From: Streptomyces sp. NBC_01267
GTDB taxonomy: Bacteria > Actinomycetota > Actinomycetes > Streptomycetales > Streptomycetaceae
Assembly: GCF_036241575.1 (NCBI RefSeq)
Contig: NZ_CP108455.1
Span: 2,122,501-2,186,500, forward strand
Length of the DNA: 64,000 nucleotides
Reading direction: 5' to 3'
In this document: positions 16,318-24,766 of the stretch, piece by piece
Numbering within the stretch: the stretch's first letter is position 1
Layout: each line of letters starts with the position of its first letter
Translations under genes and position numbers: made by a program
Notes under the pieces: generated by a model
What the model was told of the DNA's origin: nothing
Seen by the model: only the letters and a program-made list of their open reading frames with translations
The model's database searches: none

Positions 16318-18285
16318 TCAGCGGCCCGTCGTGGAGCCCCCGTCGCGCGCGGGCTGCCGCCTGCCCAGCAGGTCCGCGAGCCCTTGGCGGGTGCCCGCGA
16401 TGACCACCCGGTCCTCGGCGCGCAGGACGTAGCTCTGCGGCAGGTTCCAGACCAGTTCGGCACGGTGTGCCCCGTCGTCCGGGGAACGCGGTACGGACAG
16501 GTCGGCGCGGCGGTCGGCCGGGGCCGTGAGGTCCAGGGCGAGGATCCGCCAGGCGCCGGGGCGGAAGACCTCTTCGAGGGTGCGGCCCTCCAGCAGCGGA
16601 TGGCCCGCGACGTCCACGGCGGCGAAGAGCAGCACCCGGCGCTCCACCGGCATGGCGCCCAGGATCTGCCGGCCCATCATCGCCGCGGCGAAGGCGGGCG
16701 CCGCGAGCGAGGAGACGCTGCGGCTGCGGGTGACGGCCCGCGGATGGGCGGCGCGCAGGGTCCGGTAGACGGCGGAGGCGAATTCGTCGTCGAACAGCCG
16801 CATCGCCACCTGGAGGCCGGGTTGCACCGTACGGGCGTACAGCGCCGCCTCCAGGTTGGTGATGTCCGCGCTGGTGAGCGCCAGCAGGGCGCGGGCCCGC
16901 CCGATCTTGGCGGACTCCAGCACCCCCTCGGTGGTGACGTCCCCGATCACGATCGGCACCCGCAGCCGCCGGGCGAGGGCGATACCGCGCGCCTCCGGGT
17001 CCGCTTCCACGCACACGACCGGGATGTCCAGCTCCCGCAGCCCCGCCAGGACACGTGAGCCGATCTTGCCCAGGCCGAGCAGGACGACGTGCCCGGACAG
17101 TCCGCGGGGCGGGCGACGCAGGGTGGCCGCGGTGCGGAACGTACCGAGCCCTTCCAGCACGGCGGCGATCAGCACCGGCAGCAGCAACAGCCCGGTCAGC
17201 CCGGACAGCAGCTGGATCACCTGGCGGCTCGTCGGTTCGCCGATCGCGGGGTCGCCGATGGCGAACAGGTCGAGGAGCGTCAGGTACACGGCGTGCAGGG
17301 GGCTGTCGCCCGTCGTCACCGAGGAGGCGACGGCCAGGCCGAGCACCGAGACGAGGACACCGAGGAGGGACCAGCGCAGCCGGCGCGAGAACACCTGGCC
17401 GAGCGGTGCGCCCCGGCCCGCCAGCCGCCCCGGTGACAGGGCGGGTCCGGTGTTGGAGACGGCTTCGAGTACGACGGTGCCGCGGCCGGCCGCGGCCCGG
17501 ACGGACGCCTCGTCGGGCAGCAGTTGGGGTCCCGCGTCGCCGCTGCTGTCCGAACCGTCCGCGCCGGCCGGGTCGCTGGCGGTCGCGGAGAGCAGCGCCA
17601 GGGTGCACAGCCCTGGGTCGGCGGCCTCGCCCGGTCCGGTCGGCATGCGTTCGACGGCGCGCAGCAGCAGCCCGTCGGCCCGGACGATCTTGCTGGTCCC
17701 GGCCACCGCGGTCGCGGCGAGCGAAGGGGCCGCGGTGTCGGCGTCCGAGAGAACGGTCGTGGACGCGTCGACGGCGTCCTGGTCCAGTTCCGGCGCGCTG
17801 ACGGCCGCGGCCTGGTCGAGCAACTCCTCCAGGTACTGGCCGAGTTTGCGGTTGTAGAGCCGGATCACCAGCCGCAGCCGGGGGTTGAGGCGGCGGGCGG
17901 CGAGCGCGGCCCGGATGTTCGCCTCGTCGTCCTGGTGGACGAGCGCCAGGGCGGACGCCTGGTCCACCCCCGCGCGGAGCAGCACCTCGTCGTCCAGGTC
18001 CGGTGCTTCGAGGAGCCGGTCGGCCACCGCGTCCCGGTCCCCGGCGGGCGGCCTGGCCACGACGGCGGACATCCGCCCGAAGAGCGCGGAGGCCCGGCCG
18101 ACCGGGCTGAGCTGGGTACGTGCGGGAACCCCCGCCGCCCCGGCCGGCGGGACGACCAGGGTCACCTGCTCCCGGTAGACACCGCGCAGCTCGGCGGCGA
18201 GCCGGTGGGCGAGGCCGTCGTCACCGCAGACGACCATGTGCCCTTCGGCGGCGCCGGGTTGACTCTGGTTCGGGAGTGAGTACAC
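16318..18285 (-). CDS. double RCK/TrkA_N potassium-channel-like protein
   Basis: A 655-aa protein in three parts. An N-terminal Rossmann-like RCK domain (MVVCGDDGLAHRLAAEL; residues about 17-160) leads into a short membrane core (about 310-400: LLGVLVSVLGLAVASSV and LLSGLTGLLLLPVLIAAV, with an intervening pore-like LLDLFAIGDPAIGEP). A second TrkA_N domain has a clear NAD motif, GHVVLLGLGKIGSRVLAGL, then VIGDVTTEGVLESAKI, and an RCK_C-like end. The layout resembles CASTOR/POLLUX-type channels. The canonical GYG selectivity filter is not visible. The start is GTG 18285; ATG 18237 is an alternative. K+ or other ion transport is inferred. Confidence 0.83.
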   Translation of the reverse strand: MYSLPNQSQPGAAEGHMVVCGDDGLAHRLAAELRGVYREQVTLVVPPAGAAGVPARTQLSPVGRASALFGRMSAVVARPPAGDRDAVADRLLEAPDLDDEVLLRAGVDQASALALVHQDDEANIRAALAARRLNPRLRLVIRLYNRKLGQYLEELLDQAAAVSAPELDQDAVDASTTVLSDADTAAPSLAATAVAGTSKIVRADGLLLRAVERMPTGPGEAADPGLCTLALLSATASDPAGADGSDSSGDAGPQLLPDEASVRAAAGRGTVVLEAVSNTGPALSPGRLAGRGAPLGQVFSRRLRWSLLGVLVSVLGLAVASSVTTGDSPLHAVYLTLLDLFAIGDPAIGEPTSRQVIQLLSGLTGLLLLPVLIAAVLEGLGTFRTAATLRRPPRGLSGHVVLLGLGKIGSRVLAGLRELDIPVVCVEADPEARGIALARRLRVPIVIGDVTTEGVLESAKIGRARALLALTSADITNLEAALYARTVQPGLQVAMRLFDDEFASAVYRTLRAAHPRAVTRSRSVSSLAAPAFAAAMMGRQILGAMPVERRVLLFAAVDVAGHPLLEGRTLEEVFRPGAWRILALDLTAPADRRADLSVPRSPDDGAHRAELVWNLPQSYVLRAEDRVVIAGTRQGLADLLGRRQPARDGGSTTGR

Positions 18286-18653
18286 AGAAACAGAGACTGC
18301 CCTACGGGGTGTTCGGTTTCATGAGCGGGTTCACGGGCGTGGCGCTTCCCCCGGCTGCCGTGGACCCGCTCGCACACCCGGCCTCGATTCCATAACGGCA
18401 CGCCGACCCAGGTGCTTCGCAAGGGAAACCTTTGCATAGTCTAAACAATCTGGAGCGACCCGGACCGGGCCGGCCGGAGGCACAGTCACAGGGCGGTCAC
18501 CGACGCCGTCACGGACAGCCGCACATCCGCACACCTGGCCGAACACCCCGCCGAACAACCGGAGTCATACGCAACGGAACCGCACGTCAGCGCATCTCAC
18601 AGCTTCGGAGGCCGAACCACCCCTCCCACCCGTCACACCACCGGAGAGCGCAC
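18286..18653. other. 368-nt divergent intergenic region
   Basis: No supported gene. It separates the RCK protein (minus) from the SpoIIE phosphatase (plus). The AT-richer stretch TTTGCATAGTCTAAACAATC (18431-18450) stands out from its surroundings and may hold promoter elements. The rest is featureless GC-rich DNA up to the GGAGA ahead of 18654. Confidence 0.45.
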
Positions 18654-19730
18654 ATGCCAGAGGAGAAGAGCCCCGCATACGCCTCGCTGTCCGTCCTGCC
18701 GTTCGCCGTGATGGCAGTGGTCGCCGGGGTGGACATGTCGGCGGGGTCGTGGGTCGGTTTCCTGCCGCTCATCTCGCTCGGCCCGGCCTTCGCAGGGCTG
18801 ATCGGCGGCTGGCGCCGCACCGCCGCCATCGGGCTGCTGGCGCTCGTGCTCTGCTACGCGCTCGCGTGGCACGACGGGGCGTTCCACGCCAGGCGCGGAT
18901 ACACCGCGATGGCATCGGTGGTCGGCGTGACGGTCGCGGGCGTCGCGGCGGCGGTCATGCGCCAGCGGCGCGAGGCGGAACTGGCCAGCGTGCGCTCCAT
19001 CGCCGAGGTCGCCCAGCGGGTGCTGCTGCGCCCCGTACCGCACACCGCGGGCCATCTGCGCGCCGCCGTCTCGTACACATCGGCCGTCGCCGAGGCGCAC
19101 ATCGGCGGCGATCTGTACGAGGTGGTCGCCGCCCCCGGCGGGGTCCGGGTGATAGTCGGCGACGTGCAGGGCAAGGGCCTGGAGGCGGTGGAGACGGCGG
19201 CCGTGGTGCTGGGGGCCTTCCGGGAGGCCGCGCACGACGAGCCCGATCTGGCCGGGGTCGGGGCACGGGTGGAGCGCTCGGTGGACCGGGCGCTCCAGGG
19301 TGAGAAGTTCGTGACGGCGCTGATCGCCGAGATCAGCCCCGAGGGCGGCGCGGTGTTCCTCAACTACGGCCACCCGCCGCCCCTCCTCGTACGGGCGGAC
19401 GGCTCGGCGCACTTCCCGGAGCCCGCGGAGTACGCGCTGCCCCTCGGCCTGGGCGTCCACGCCACCGAGGGGCCACGGCCCTTCCAGGTGGCCTTCGGCC
19501 CCGGTGACCAACTCCTGCTGTACACGGACGGCGTGACCGAGGCGCGGGACCACGACGGGACCTTCTATCCGCTCGGGGACCGGCACCGGTTCCTGAAGGA
19601 CGCCGATCCGGAGAGCGCGCTGGAGAATCTCCGCAAGGACCTGGTGGAGCACACCGCGGGTCCGCTGCAGGACGACGCCGCGATGCTGCTGCTCCGGTAC
19701 CGGGAAGCCGTCGGCACGCAGGCGGGGTGA
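18654..19730 (+). CDS. membrane-anchored SpoIIE/RsbU-type PP2C serine phosphatase
   Basis: A 358-aa protein. Residues about 8-105 contain four hydrophobic helices with short loops, followed by a coiled linker (RQRREAELASVRSIAEVAQRVLLRPVP). The PPM/SpoIIE catalytic domain follows: AEAHIGGDLYEVV (metal Asp), RVIVGDVQGKGLEAVETAA, YGHPPPLLV, LLLYTDGVTEARD and LQDDAAMLLLRY. Such enzymes dephosphorylate anti-anti-sigma factors in partner-switching stress pathways. No PAS or GAF sensor is present, so the membrane part is the likely sensor. GGAGA precedes the ATG. A HATPase-type anti-sigma-like protein is also encoded near the right end of the window; a link is speculative. Confidence 0.9.
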   Translation: MPEEKSPAYASLSVLPFAVMAVVAGVDMSAGSWVGFLPLISLGPAFAGLIGGWRRTAAIGLLALVLCYALAWHDGAFHARRGYTAMASVVGVTVAGVAAAVMRQRREAELASVRSIAEVAQRVLLRPVPHTAGHLRAAVSYTSAVAEAHIGGDLYEVVAAPGGVRVIVGDVQGKGLEAVETAAVVLGAFREAAHDEPDLAGVGARVERSVDRALQGEKFVTALIAEISPEGGAVFLNYGHPPPLLVRADGSAHFPEPAEYALPLGLGVHATEGPRPFQVAFGPGDQLLLYTDGVTEARDHDGTFYPLGDRHRFLKDADPESALENLRKDLVEHTAGPLQDDAAMLLLRYREAVGTQAG

Positions 19731-19802
19731 CCTCGCCCTTGAGGCACCGGCACCAACACCGGCACGGCACGGCACCCCTGACCTGGCTTTACTGCCCTTT
19801 GG

Positions 19803-19825
19803 TTGCAGTTGCGACAGGTATGCAA
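19803..19825. promoter_or_regulatory. TTGCA-N13-TGCAA dyad upstream of the nickel/cobalt permease gene
   Basis: TTGCA (19803-19807) and TGCAA (19821-19825) form a spaced dyad 44 nt before the NiCoT start, in an unusually AT-rich patch. Streptomyces Nur (nickel-responsive Fur) sites contain TTGCAA-type half-sites, so a nickel-responsive operator is plausible. The spacing is not canonical. Confidence 0.4.
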
Positions 19826-19868
19826 TTAGCTGGTCGTAGGTTCATCCCGACCGCGGAAGGCAGTGCCC

Positions 19869-21014
19869 GTGTCCCCCACAGCCACCTCCACCGCCCCGCC
19901 CGTGGCCTCCTCCCGCCGACAGCGTCTGCGGATGTCCATGACGCGACAGGAGTGGATCCGGCTGGGCGGGATGGGTGCCTTCATCGTGGCGCTGCACGTG
20001 ATCGGGTGGCTCACCCTGGTGTGGATCGTGGCCCCCGAGCACTACAGCATCGGTACGAAGTCGTTCGGCATCGGCATCGGCGTGACGGCGTACACCCTGG
20101 GCATGCGGCACGCCTTCGACGCCGACCACATCGCGGCGATCGACAACACCACCCGCAAGCTGATGAACGAGAGGCAGCGCCCGCTGTCGGTGGGCTTCTG
20201 GTTCTCCCTCGGCCACTCCAGCATCGTGTTCGCCCTGGCCCTCCTGCTGTCGCTGGGCATCAAGGCGCTCGCGGGCCCGGTACGCGACGACAACTCCCAG
20301 CTCCACCACGTCACCGGCCTGATCGGCACGACCGTCTCGGGTGTCTTCCTCTACCTCATCGGCGGGATCAACATCCTCATCCTCGTGGGGATCTGGAAGG
20401 TCTTCCGGAAGATGCGCTCGGGCGACTTCGACGAGGCGGCCCTGGAGGAGCACCTGAACAACCGGGGTCTGATGAACCGGCTGCTCGGCCGGCTCATGAA
20501 GTCGATCACCAAGCCCTGGCAGATGTACCCGCTGGGCCTGCTCTTCGGCCTCGGCTTCGACACGGCCACCGAGATCGCACTGCTCGTGCTGGCGGGCTCG
20601 GGCGCCGCGTCCGGCCTGCCCTGGTACGCGATCCTCTGCCTGCCGGTGCTGTTCGCCGCCGGGATGTGCCTGCTGGACACCATCGACGGTTCGTTCATGA
20701 ACTTCGCGTACGGCTGGGCGTTCTCGAAGCCGGTCCGCAAGGTCTACTACAACCTCACGATCACCGGCCTGTCGGTCGCCGTGGCCTTCCTCATCGGCAC
20801 GGTGGAACTGCTGGGCCTGCTCACCCAGCAGCTGGGCCTGCACGGCTTCTTCTGGGACTGGGTCGGCGGACTGGATCTGAACATCGTCGGCTTCGTGATC
20901 GTCGGACTGTTCTTCGTGACCTGGCTCGTCGCCATGGCGGTGTGGAAATTCGGCCACATCGAGGAGAAGTGGACGGCGGGGCTGAGCCCGGCGGGCCGGG
21001 AGAGAGGCGAGTAG
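19869..21014 (+). CDS. NiCoT family nickel/cobalt permease (HoxN/NixA type)
   Basis: A 381-aa eight-helix transporter. The signature HAFDADHIAAIDN (H-x4-DH, residues about 76-88) and GFWFSLGHSSIVFALAL, LGFDTATEI and LFAAGMCLLDTIDG are the conserved metal-recognition motifs of secondary Ni2+/Co2+ permeases. The substrate would feed nickel enzymes such as Ni-SOD and urease, or cobalamin synthesis. The start is the second GTG (19869), with GGAAGG 8 nt upstream; the first GTG (19863) is too close to it. A spaced TTGCA dyad upstream suggests nickel-responsive control. Confidence 0.93.
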   Translation: MSPTATSTAPPVASSRRQRLRMSMTRQEWIRLGGMGAFIVALHVIGWLTLVWIVAPEHYSIGTKSFGIGIGVTAYTLGMRHAFDADHIAAIDNTTRKLMNERQRPLSVGFWFSLGHSSIVFALALLLSLGIKALAGPVRDDNSQLHHVTGLIGTTVSGVFLYLIGGINILILVGIWKVFRKMRSGDFDEAALEEHLNNRGLMNRLLGRLMKSITKPWQMYPLGLLFGLGFDTATEIALLVLAGSGAASGLPWYAILCLPVLFAAGMCLLDTIDGSFMNFAYGWAFSKPVRKVYYNLTITGLSVAVAFLIGTVELLGLLTQQLGLHGFFWDWVGGLDLNIVGFVIVGLFFVTWLVAMAVWKFGHIEEKWTAGLSPAGRERGE

Positions 21015-21017
21015 CGG

Positions 21018-21506
21018 TTACCCGCTCCTCTCGGGGTCCTCGAAGACCGCCGGGTCGAACGGCTGCGTACCCGCGTCGGCGCGCCACACGGAGGCGAGCG
21101 GCATCAGGTCCTCGATCCGGACGCTCCTGATGCCCTCGGGCCCGGGGAGGATGACCCGGATGCCCGGGTGGTAGTCGAGCAGCACCTGCCGGTCCTTGCC
21201 GCACGGCCCGACCGGACCACGCCCGCAGTTGCCCACGGCGACGATCGTGGACAGCTCCCTCGCCCCCGAGGCGCGGGCGTGCCCGAGTGCGACGAGCTCC
21301 GCACAGGGGCCACCGGTGAAGTGGTAGACGTTGATCCCGCCGTACATCCTGCCGTCGGCGCCCCGCACCGCGGCGCCCATGGTGTGCGCGCCGTCGTCGT
21401 CCTCGGTGGGCGCGTCGGTGTTCGCGTCGACGATCCGCCGGGCGAATTCGATGAGTTCAAGGTCCTTGGGAGTCAGCTCCCGGCTCGGCACACGCATGGG
21501 CCGCAT
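21018..21506 (-). CDS. cytidine/blasticidin-S deaminase-like protein
   Basis: A 162-aa member of the zinc-dependent cytidine deaminase fold. TMGAAVRGADGRMYGGINVYHFTGGPCAELVALGHA carries the C-A-E catalytic motif, and VGNCGRGPVGPCGKDRQVLLDY carries the P-C...RQ zinc ligands. One expected Cys of the P-C-x-x-C pattern is displaced (PCGKD), with another Cys earlier in GNCGRG, so the zinc site is unusual. The family deaminates cytidine, related nucleosides or blasticidin S. It is convergent with the NiCoT gene with only 3 nt between stops. Start may be the internal ATG three codons in. Confidence 0.82.
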   Translation of the reverse strand: MRPMRVPSRELTPKDLELIEFARRIVDANTDAPTEDDDGAHTMGAAVRGADGRMYGGINVYHFTGGPCAELVALGHARASGARELSTIVAVGNCGRGPVGPCGKDRQVLLDYHPGIRVILPGPEGIRSVRIEDLMPLASVWRADAGTQPFDPAVFEDPERSG

Positions 21507-21610
21507 CCTACGAGCACGCTGAGCGTGCCCGGATACCCCGCACGGTTCACGGACCGGCTCCGGCGCGTCGGGCGGCCGGGACGGGGCCGGGCTGTACGAG
21601 TCTCGCGTGC

Positions 21611-21757
21611 ATGGACACCGATGCGCAGAACGAGCAGGAACGGGCTGATCGGAATCCGTCCGCCCGCGAGCAGCCCGACCGGCAACCGGCCGAACGGGGG
21701 CGCTGGTTCACCTCGGGCGTGGGCAGCATCGCAGCGTACCCACCCGGTGAGGCCTGA
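21611..21757 (+). pseudogene. probable N-terminal relic of an MFS transporter
   Basis: A 48-codon frame in the 313-nt gap before the permease gene. It starts with a charged stretch (MDTDAQNEQERADRNP) and ends with GRWFTSGVGSIAA, which looks like the beginning of MFS efflux proteins whose first helix continues with AASFFSD. Here it breaks into YPPGEA and stops. It may be the stub left by a deletion that fused to unrelated sequence. It could also be a small unrelated peptide; no ribosome site is clear. Confidence 0.4.
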
Positions 21758-21819
21758 CGGCTCGCGCGAGGCTCGGAGTTGCCCCCCATCCCCCAAGCCC
21801 GTACGGAACAGGAGAGCCC

Positions 21820-22977
21820 GTGCACGCCCTTCTCCACGCACTGTCCATCGTCGGCTCCATGACCTGGGAGATCGCCTGGGCCCTGATCCTGGGCTTCGCC
21901 CTGTCGGCCGTCGTACAGGCAGTGGTGCGCAGGCAGACGGTCGTACGGCTGCTGGGCGACGACCGCCCCCGTACCCTCGCGCTGGCCGCGGGCCTGGGCG
22001 TGGCCTCGTCCTCCTGCTCGTACGCGGCCGTGGCCCTGGCCCGCTCCCTGTTCCGGAAGGGCGCGAACTTCACCGCCGCCATGGCCTTCGAGATCGCTTC
22101 GACGAATCTGGTGGTCGAACTCGGCATCATCCTGGCCCTGTTGATGGGGTGGCAGTTCACCGCGGCCGAGTTCCTGGGCGGCCCCGTCATGATCGTGGTG
22201 ATGGCGGTGCTGTTCCGCCTCTTCATGCGCGAGCGACTGCTGAAGGAGGCCCGCGAACAGGCGGAGAAGGGCGTCGCCGGGTCCATGGAGGGCCACGCGG
22301 CAATGGACATGTCCATTCAGGGCGAAGGGTCCTTCGCCCACCGGCTGTTCTCCCCGGCCGGGCTCACCTCGGTCGCGCACGTCTTCGTCATGGAGTGGGC
22401 GGCGATCCTGCGTGACCTGGTGACCGGCCTGTTCATCGCGGGCGCGATCGCGGCCTGGGTGCCGGACTCCTTCTGGCAAGCCTTCTTCCTGGACGGACAC
22501 CCGCTCGCCGCCACACTGATCGGACCGCTCATCGGCCCGCTCGTGGCGATCGTCTCGTTCGTCTGCTCGGTGGGCAATGTGCCGCTGGCCGTGGTGCTGT
22601 GGAAGGGCGGCATCAGCTTCGGCGGGGTGATCGCCTTCCTCTACGCGGACCTGTTGATCCTCCCGATCCTGAACATCTACCGGAAGTACTACGGAGCCCG
22701 CACGGCCGCCGTCGTCCTCGGCGTCTTCTACGGAGCGATGGTCATCGCCGGGTACGTGACCGAGGCGGTCTTCGGCGGCCTGGGGATCATCCCCAGCCGG
22801 ACCAGTGCGCACATCCCCGAACAGGGCGCCTCCTGGGACTACACGACCTGGCTCAACATCGCGTTCCTGCTCCTGGCCGCAGCCCTGCTCACCCGCTTCC
22901 TGCGCACCGGCGGCCGGGACATGCTGCGCATGATGGGCGGCGGCCCGGAGGGTGCGGTGGACGGGGGCCGGGGGTAG
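21820..22977 (+). CDS. ArsP/YraQ-type permease (DUF318)
   Basis: A 385-aa membrane protein with eight or more hydrophobic helices. ASSSCSYAAVALARSLFRKGANFTAAMAFEIASTNLVVELG and the second-half repeat SVGNVPLAVVLWKGGISFGGVIAFLYADLLILPILNIYRKYYG are the two conserved pore repeats of the DUF318 permeases. ArsP members export trivalent organoarsenicals; other members are of unknown substrate. The Cys pair SSCS resembles the ArsP arsenic-binding cysteine region. GTG start with GGAGA upstream. It is followed by a strong terminator and then attL. Confidence 0.88.
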   Translation: MHALLHALSIVGSMTWEIAWALILGFALSAVVQAVVRRQTVVRLLGDDRPRTLALAAGLGVASSSCSYAAVALARSLFRKGANFTAAMAFEIASTNLVVELGIILALLMGWQFTAAEFLGGPVMIVVMAVLFRLFMRERLLKEAREQAEKGVAGSMEGHAAMDMSIQGEGSFAHRLFSPAGLTSVAHVFVMEWAAILRDLVTGLFIAGAIAAWVPDSFWQAFFLDGHPLAATLIGPLIGPLVAIVSFVCSVGNVPLAVVLWKGGISFGGVIAFLYADLLILPILNIYRKYYGARTAAVVLGVFYGAMVIAGYVTEAVFGGLGIIPSRTSAHIPEQGASWDYTTWLNIAFLLLAAALLTRFLRTGGRDMLRMMGGGPEGAVDGGRG

Positions 22978-22998
22978 CGCGTACGAACACGTACGAAG

Positions 22999-23038
22999 AA
23001 GCCCCGTTCCTCGCCTGACCCGGCAGGGAACGGGGCTT
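22999..23038. terminator. terminator between the permease gene and attL
   Basis: AAGCCCCGTTCC (22999-23010) pairs with GGAACGGGGCTT (23027-23038), followed by TTC. Before integration it would have lain just downstream of tRNA-Val on the minus strand, so it was probably the original bidirectional terminator of tRNA and permease. Confidence 0.8.
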
Positions 23039-23050
23039 TCACCGACTTCG

Positions 23051-23096
23051 CTGGTGGGCGCGGACGGTTTCGAACCGCCGACATCTGCTTTGTAAG
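23051..23096 (-). repeat. attL (46-bp direct repeat, tRNA-Val 3' fragment)
   Basis: Identical over 46 bp to 34087-34132. It contains the T-arm, variable region and part of the anticodon stem of tRNA-Val, ending at TGTAAG. Flanking bases differ immediately on both sides (G versus A on the left, TTCGG versus AGCAG on the right), which fixes the core. The tRNA fragment here is not a gene. Confidence 0.93.
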
Positions 23097-23180
23097 TTCG
23101 GCCGGAGGCAGGCAAGGACCCTGACGGGCCCGGCCGCGGCTACCGTCCGCGGCTCTCCCGGACTGCCCTTGTGCGCCGAT

Positions 23181-23203
23181 GTTGATGTCAGCAGTGGATG
23201 TCA
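23181..23203. repeat. putative arm-type integrase-binding repeat, left arm
   Basis: A 23-bp sequence GTTGATGTCAG-C-AGTGGATGTCA that recurs with one mismatch at 34026-34048 beside attR. It contains GATGTCA twice in the same orientation. It lies 84 bp inside attL and 2 bp from the HNH stop codon. The location on both attP arms suggests binding sites for the integrase N-terminus or Xis. Confidence 0.55.
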
Positions 23204-23205
23204 GC

Positions 23206-24267
23206 TCACGGGTTCGGCACCTGCTCGTCGGCTGCTCTGCGCGGTCGCGTCAAAGCCGCCGCGGCACGCCTATCGTCAGCGTGCTTCTGCTCTATCGAGG
23301 CTCGCAGCTCCCCTGGGGTCGGCCACGGCGCACGCCGGTGGATCATGCGGTGACAGTTGGCGCAGATGAGGGCGAGATCGCTGAGCTTGGTGCGGCCTTC
23401 GCCAGCCTCATGCAGGGGAACAACGTGGTGACACTCGATGTATCCGCTTCCGCGGTCGCCGTAGACTTGCTCGAAGTCGAAGCCACACGCCTCGCAAGCG
23501 AGCGGGCGGCCCTGCCGCACTGCCGCGTCGATCTTCCTCTTACGCAAAGCCTTGTTCCGCTCGCGGCTCCGGTGGCGGCGTAGCAGCAACTTGCCCTCTG
23601 GTGCGCTGTAGTCGTCGCCTTCCTCCTCGACCTCGGGTGCTAGCTCCTGAAACTCTCCCGCGACCAGGCCTTGCCTGATGTGCCGGGCAACCTTCGCCAT
23701 CTCAGCCGGCCGGGCGAGGAAGTCGTTCATGACTTCGACATCCAGGGCGTTTCCGTTCGTGGGCTTGCCCGTGTAACTGGGATGCCGGCATGTGATGTCA
23801 ACCGTCTTACGCGCTACCCCGTTGGGGTTTCGGAACAACTCGTTGCGCAGCTCCTCAGGATGGATCGGCATGGTCTGGAGCAGCGCGGACAGCTCGACCA
23901 CCCGCGGGTCGTCAAATTCCAGTCGCTTCCAGTCGTTGGCCATGGCCAGATCGCAGGCAAGGATGATCTCGTCACGCGTCCAGTCGGGACTCCGGGACGA
24001 ACGGATCGTGAAGCCGAGTCGGGCCAGCCACCTGGCGGCGTGCGACCTTCCGCCGATCAGCTCGTCAGGCCTCAGCGCTCGACCTTGATCGAACTTGTGA
24101 GCCACGCCAGCGATGGCCTTGGAGTCGTAGGTTCGTTCGTCGTGCAGGAGGAGATACCCGGTGGCTGGCTTGTACCCGTACTTGGACAGAAACTCGTCCT
24201 GCCCCAGGTCGTCATACTCCGTCAGGGCTTGGAGGACACCGTCTCGACTGATCGCACCGTTGCGCAT
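23206..24267 (-). CDS. HNH endonuclease with ScoMcrA-like N-terminal domain (element cargo)
   Basis: A 353-aa protein. Residues about 5-85 (ISRDGVLQALTEYDDLG, FLSKYGYKPATGYLLLHDERTYDSKAIAGVA) resemble the N-terminal head of ScoMcrA, a type IV restriction enzyme. The C-terminal part has CEACGFDFEQVYG, YIECHHVVPLHE and LICANCHRMIH: an HNH/McrA nuclease with two zinc-binding CxxC knuckles. It probably cuts modified or foreign DNA, either as a type IV defence enzyme or as the partner of the element's methyltransferase. Its base composition is visibly lower in GC than host genes (three sampled 60-base lines gave 58-65 percent), suggesting separate acquisition. It abuts the attL arm. Confidence 0.85.
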   Translation of the reverse strand: MRNGAISRDGVLQALTEYDDLGQDEFLSKYGYKPATGYLLLHDERTYDSKAIAGVAHKFDQGRALRPDELIGGRSHAARWLARLGFTIRSSRSPDWTRDEIILACDLAMANDWKRLEFDDPRVVELSALLQTMPIHPEELRNELFRNPNGVARKTVDITCRHPSYTGKPTNGNALDVEVMNDFLARPAEMAKVARHIRQGLVAGEFQELAPEVEEEGDDYSAPEGKLLLRRHRSRERNKALRKRKIDAAVRQGRPLACEACGFDFEQVYGDRGSGYIECHHVVPLHEAGEGRTKLSDLALICANCHRMIHRRAPWPTPGELRASIEQKHADDRRAAAALTRPRRAADEQVPNP

Positions 24268-24766
24268 GGTAGAAGCGTAAGGTCCACCACTGACAGCCAG
24301 TCAGGCACTCACCATCGCCAACCCACCACTCACCTAGCTCCCATCCCGTCCGCCTTCGACCCACACACCGTGGAGCGGGCGTGGTTCAGGGCGTCAAGGT
24401 GGAGCGCGCCACTGTACGAACGACCTTGACGCCCTGGGCCGCGACTGCTCGGCTCTGCCTGGGTCGAAGGTGGTCGGGATGGGAGCCCCACGACATTCAC
24501 CACGCTCCGGCCGGCACTCGCGAACGGCGCCCCTCCCATCCCGGAGTCTGAGCGCCCCCGCCGGAGGCATCCTCTTGAAGCCGCGGACTTGGTTCTCGTC
24601 TCATGCCCCACGGGCCTATCCACAGCGGGCGCGCGTCGGCGGCGGCAGCGCCGAGCGGGCCGAAGGCAGGAGCGCGGGCGCAGCCAGAGCCGGGAAGCGC
24701 GCCCGGCGGAGCGGAGCGCAGCCGGGTGCCTTGATGAGGTAGAGAAACCTGTAACAGCTCGCGTTG
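24268..24766. other. 499-nt non-coding region of the element
   Basis: No supported gene between the HNH and GNAT genes. It contains CTGAC-N5-GTCAG (24290-24304) just upstream of the HNH start, the nested palindrome at 24337-24486, and CTATCCACA (24616-24624), one base from a DnaA box. The stretch 24625-24735 is extremely GC-rich and purine/G biased. The arrangement suggests a replication, incompatibility or transfer locus rather than decayed coding DNA. Confidence 0.5.
24337..24486. repeat. 150-nt nested palindrome (outer 27-bp and inner 14-bp stems)
   Basis: Outer arms 24337-24363 and 24460-24486 are complementary at 25 of 27 positions. They begin GCTCCCATCCCG on the left and end CGGGATGGGAGC on the right. 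Inner arms CAGGGCGTCAAGGT (24387-24400) and ACCTTGACGCCCTG (24423-24436) pair perfectly around a 22-nt loop. The two internal spacers are each 23 nt, so the structure is symmetric. Such large hairpins in rolling-circle replicons act as single-strand origins or sti-type loci. Confidence 0.75.

Noticed and set aside
23051..23096. Second tRNA-Val gene
   Set aside because: Only the 3' two-thirds are present; the acceptor 5' strand and D-arm are missing, as expected for attL.
24487..24766. Coding region in the GC-rich stretch before the GNAT gene
   Set aside because: Open frames exist but show no domain, no ribosome site and no start with good codon use; treated as non-coding.
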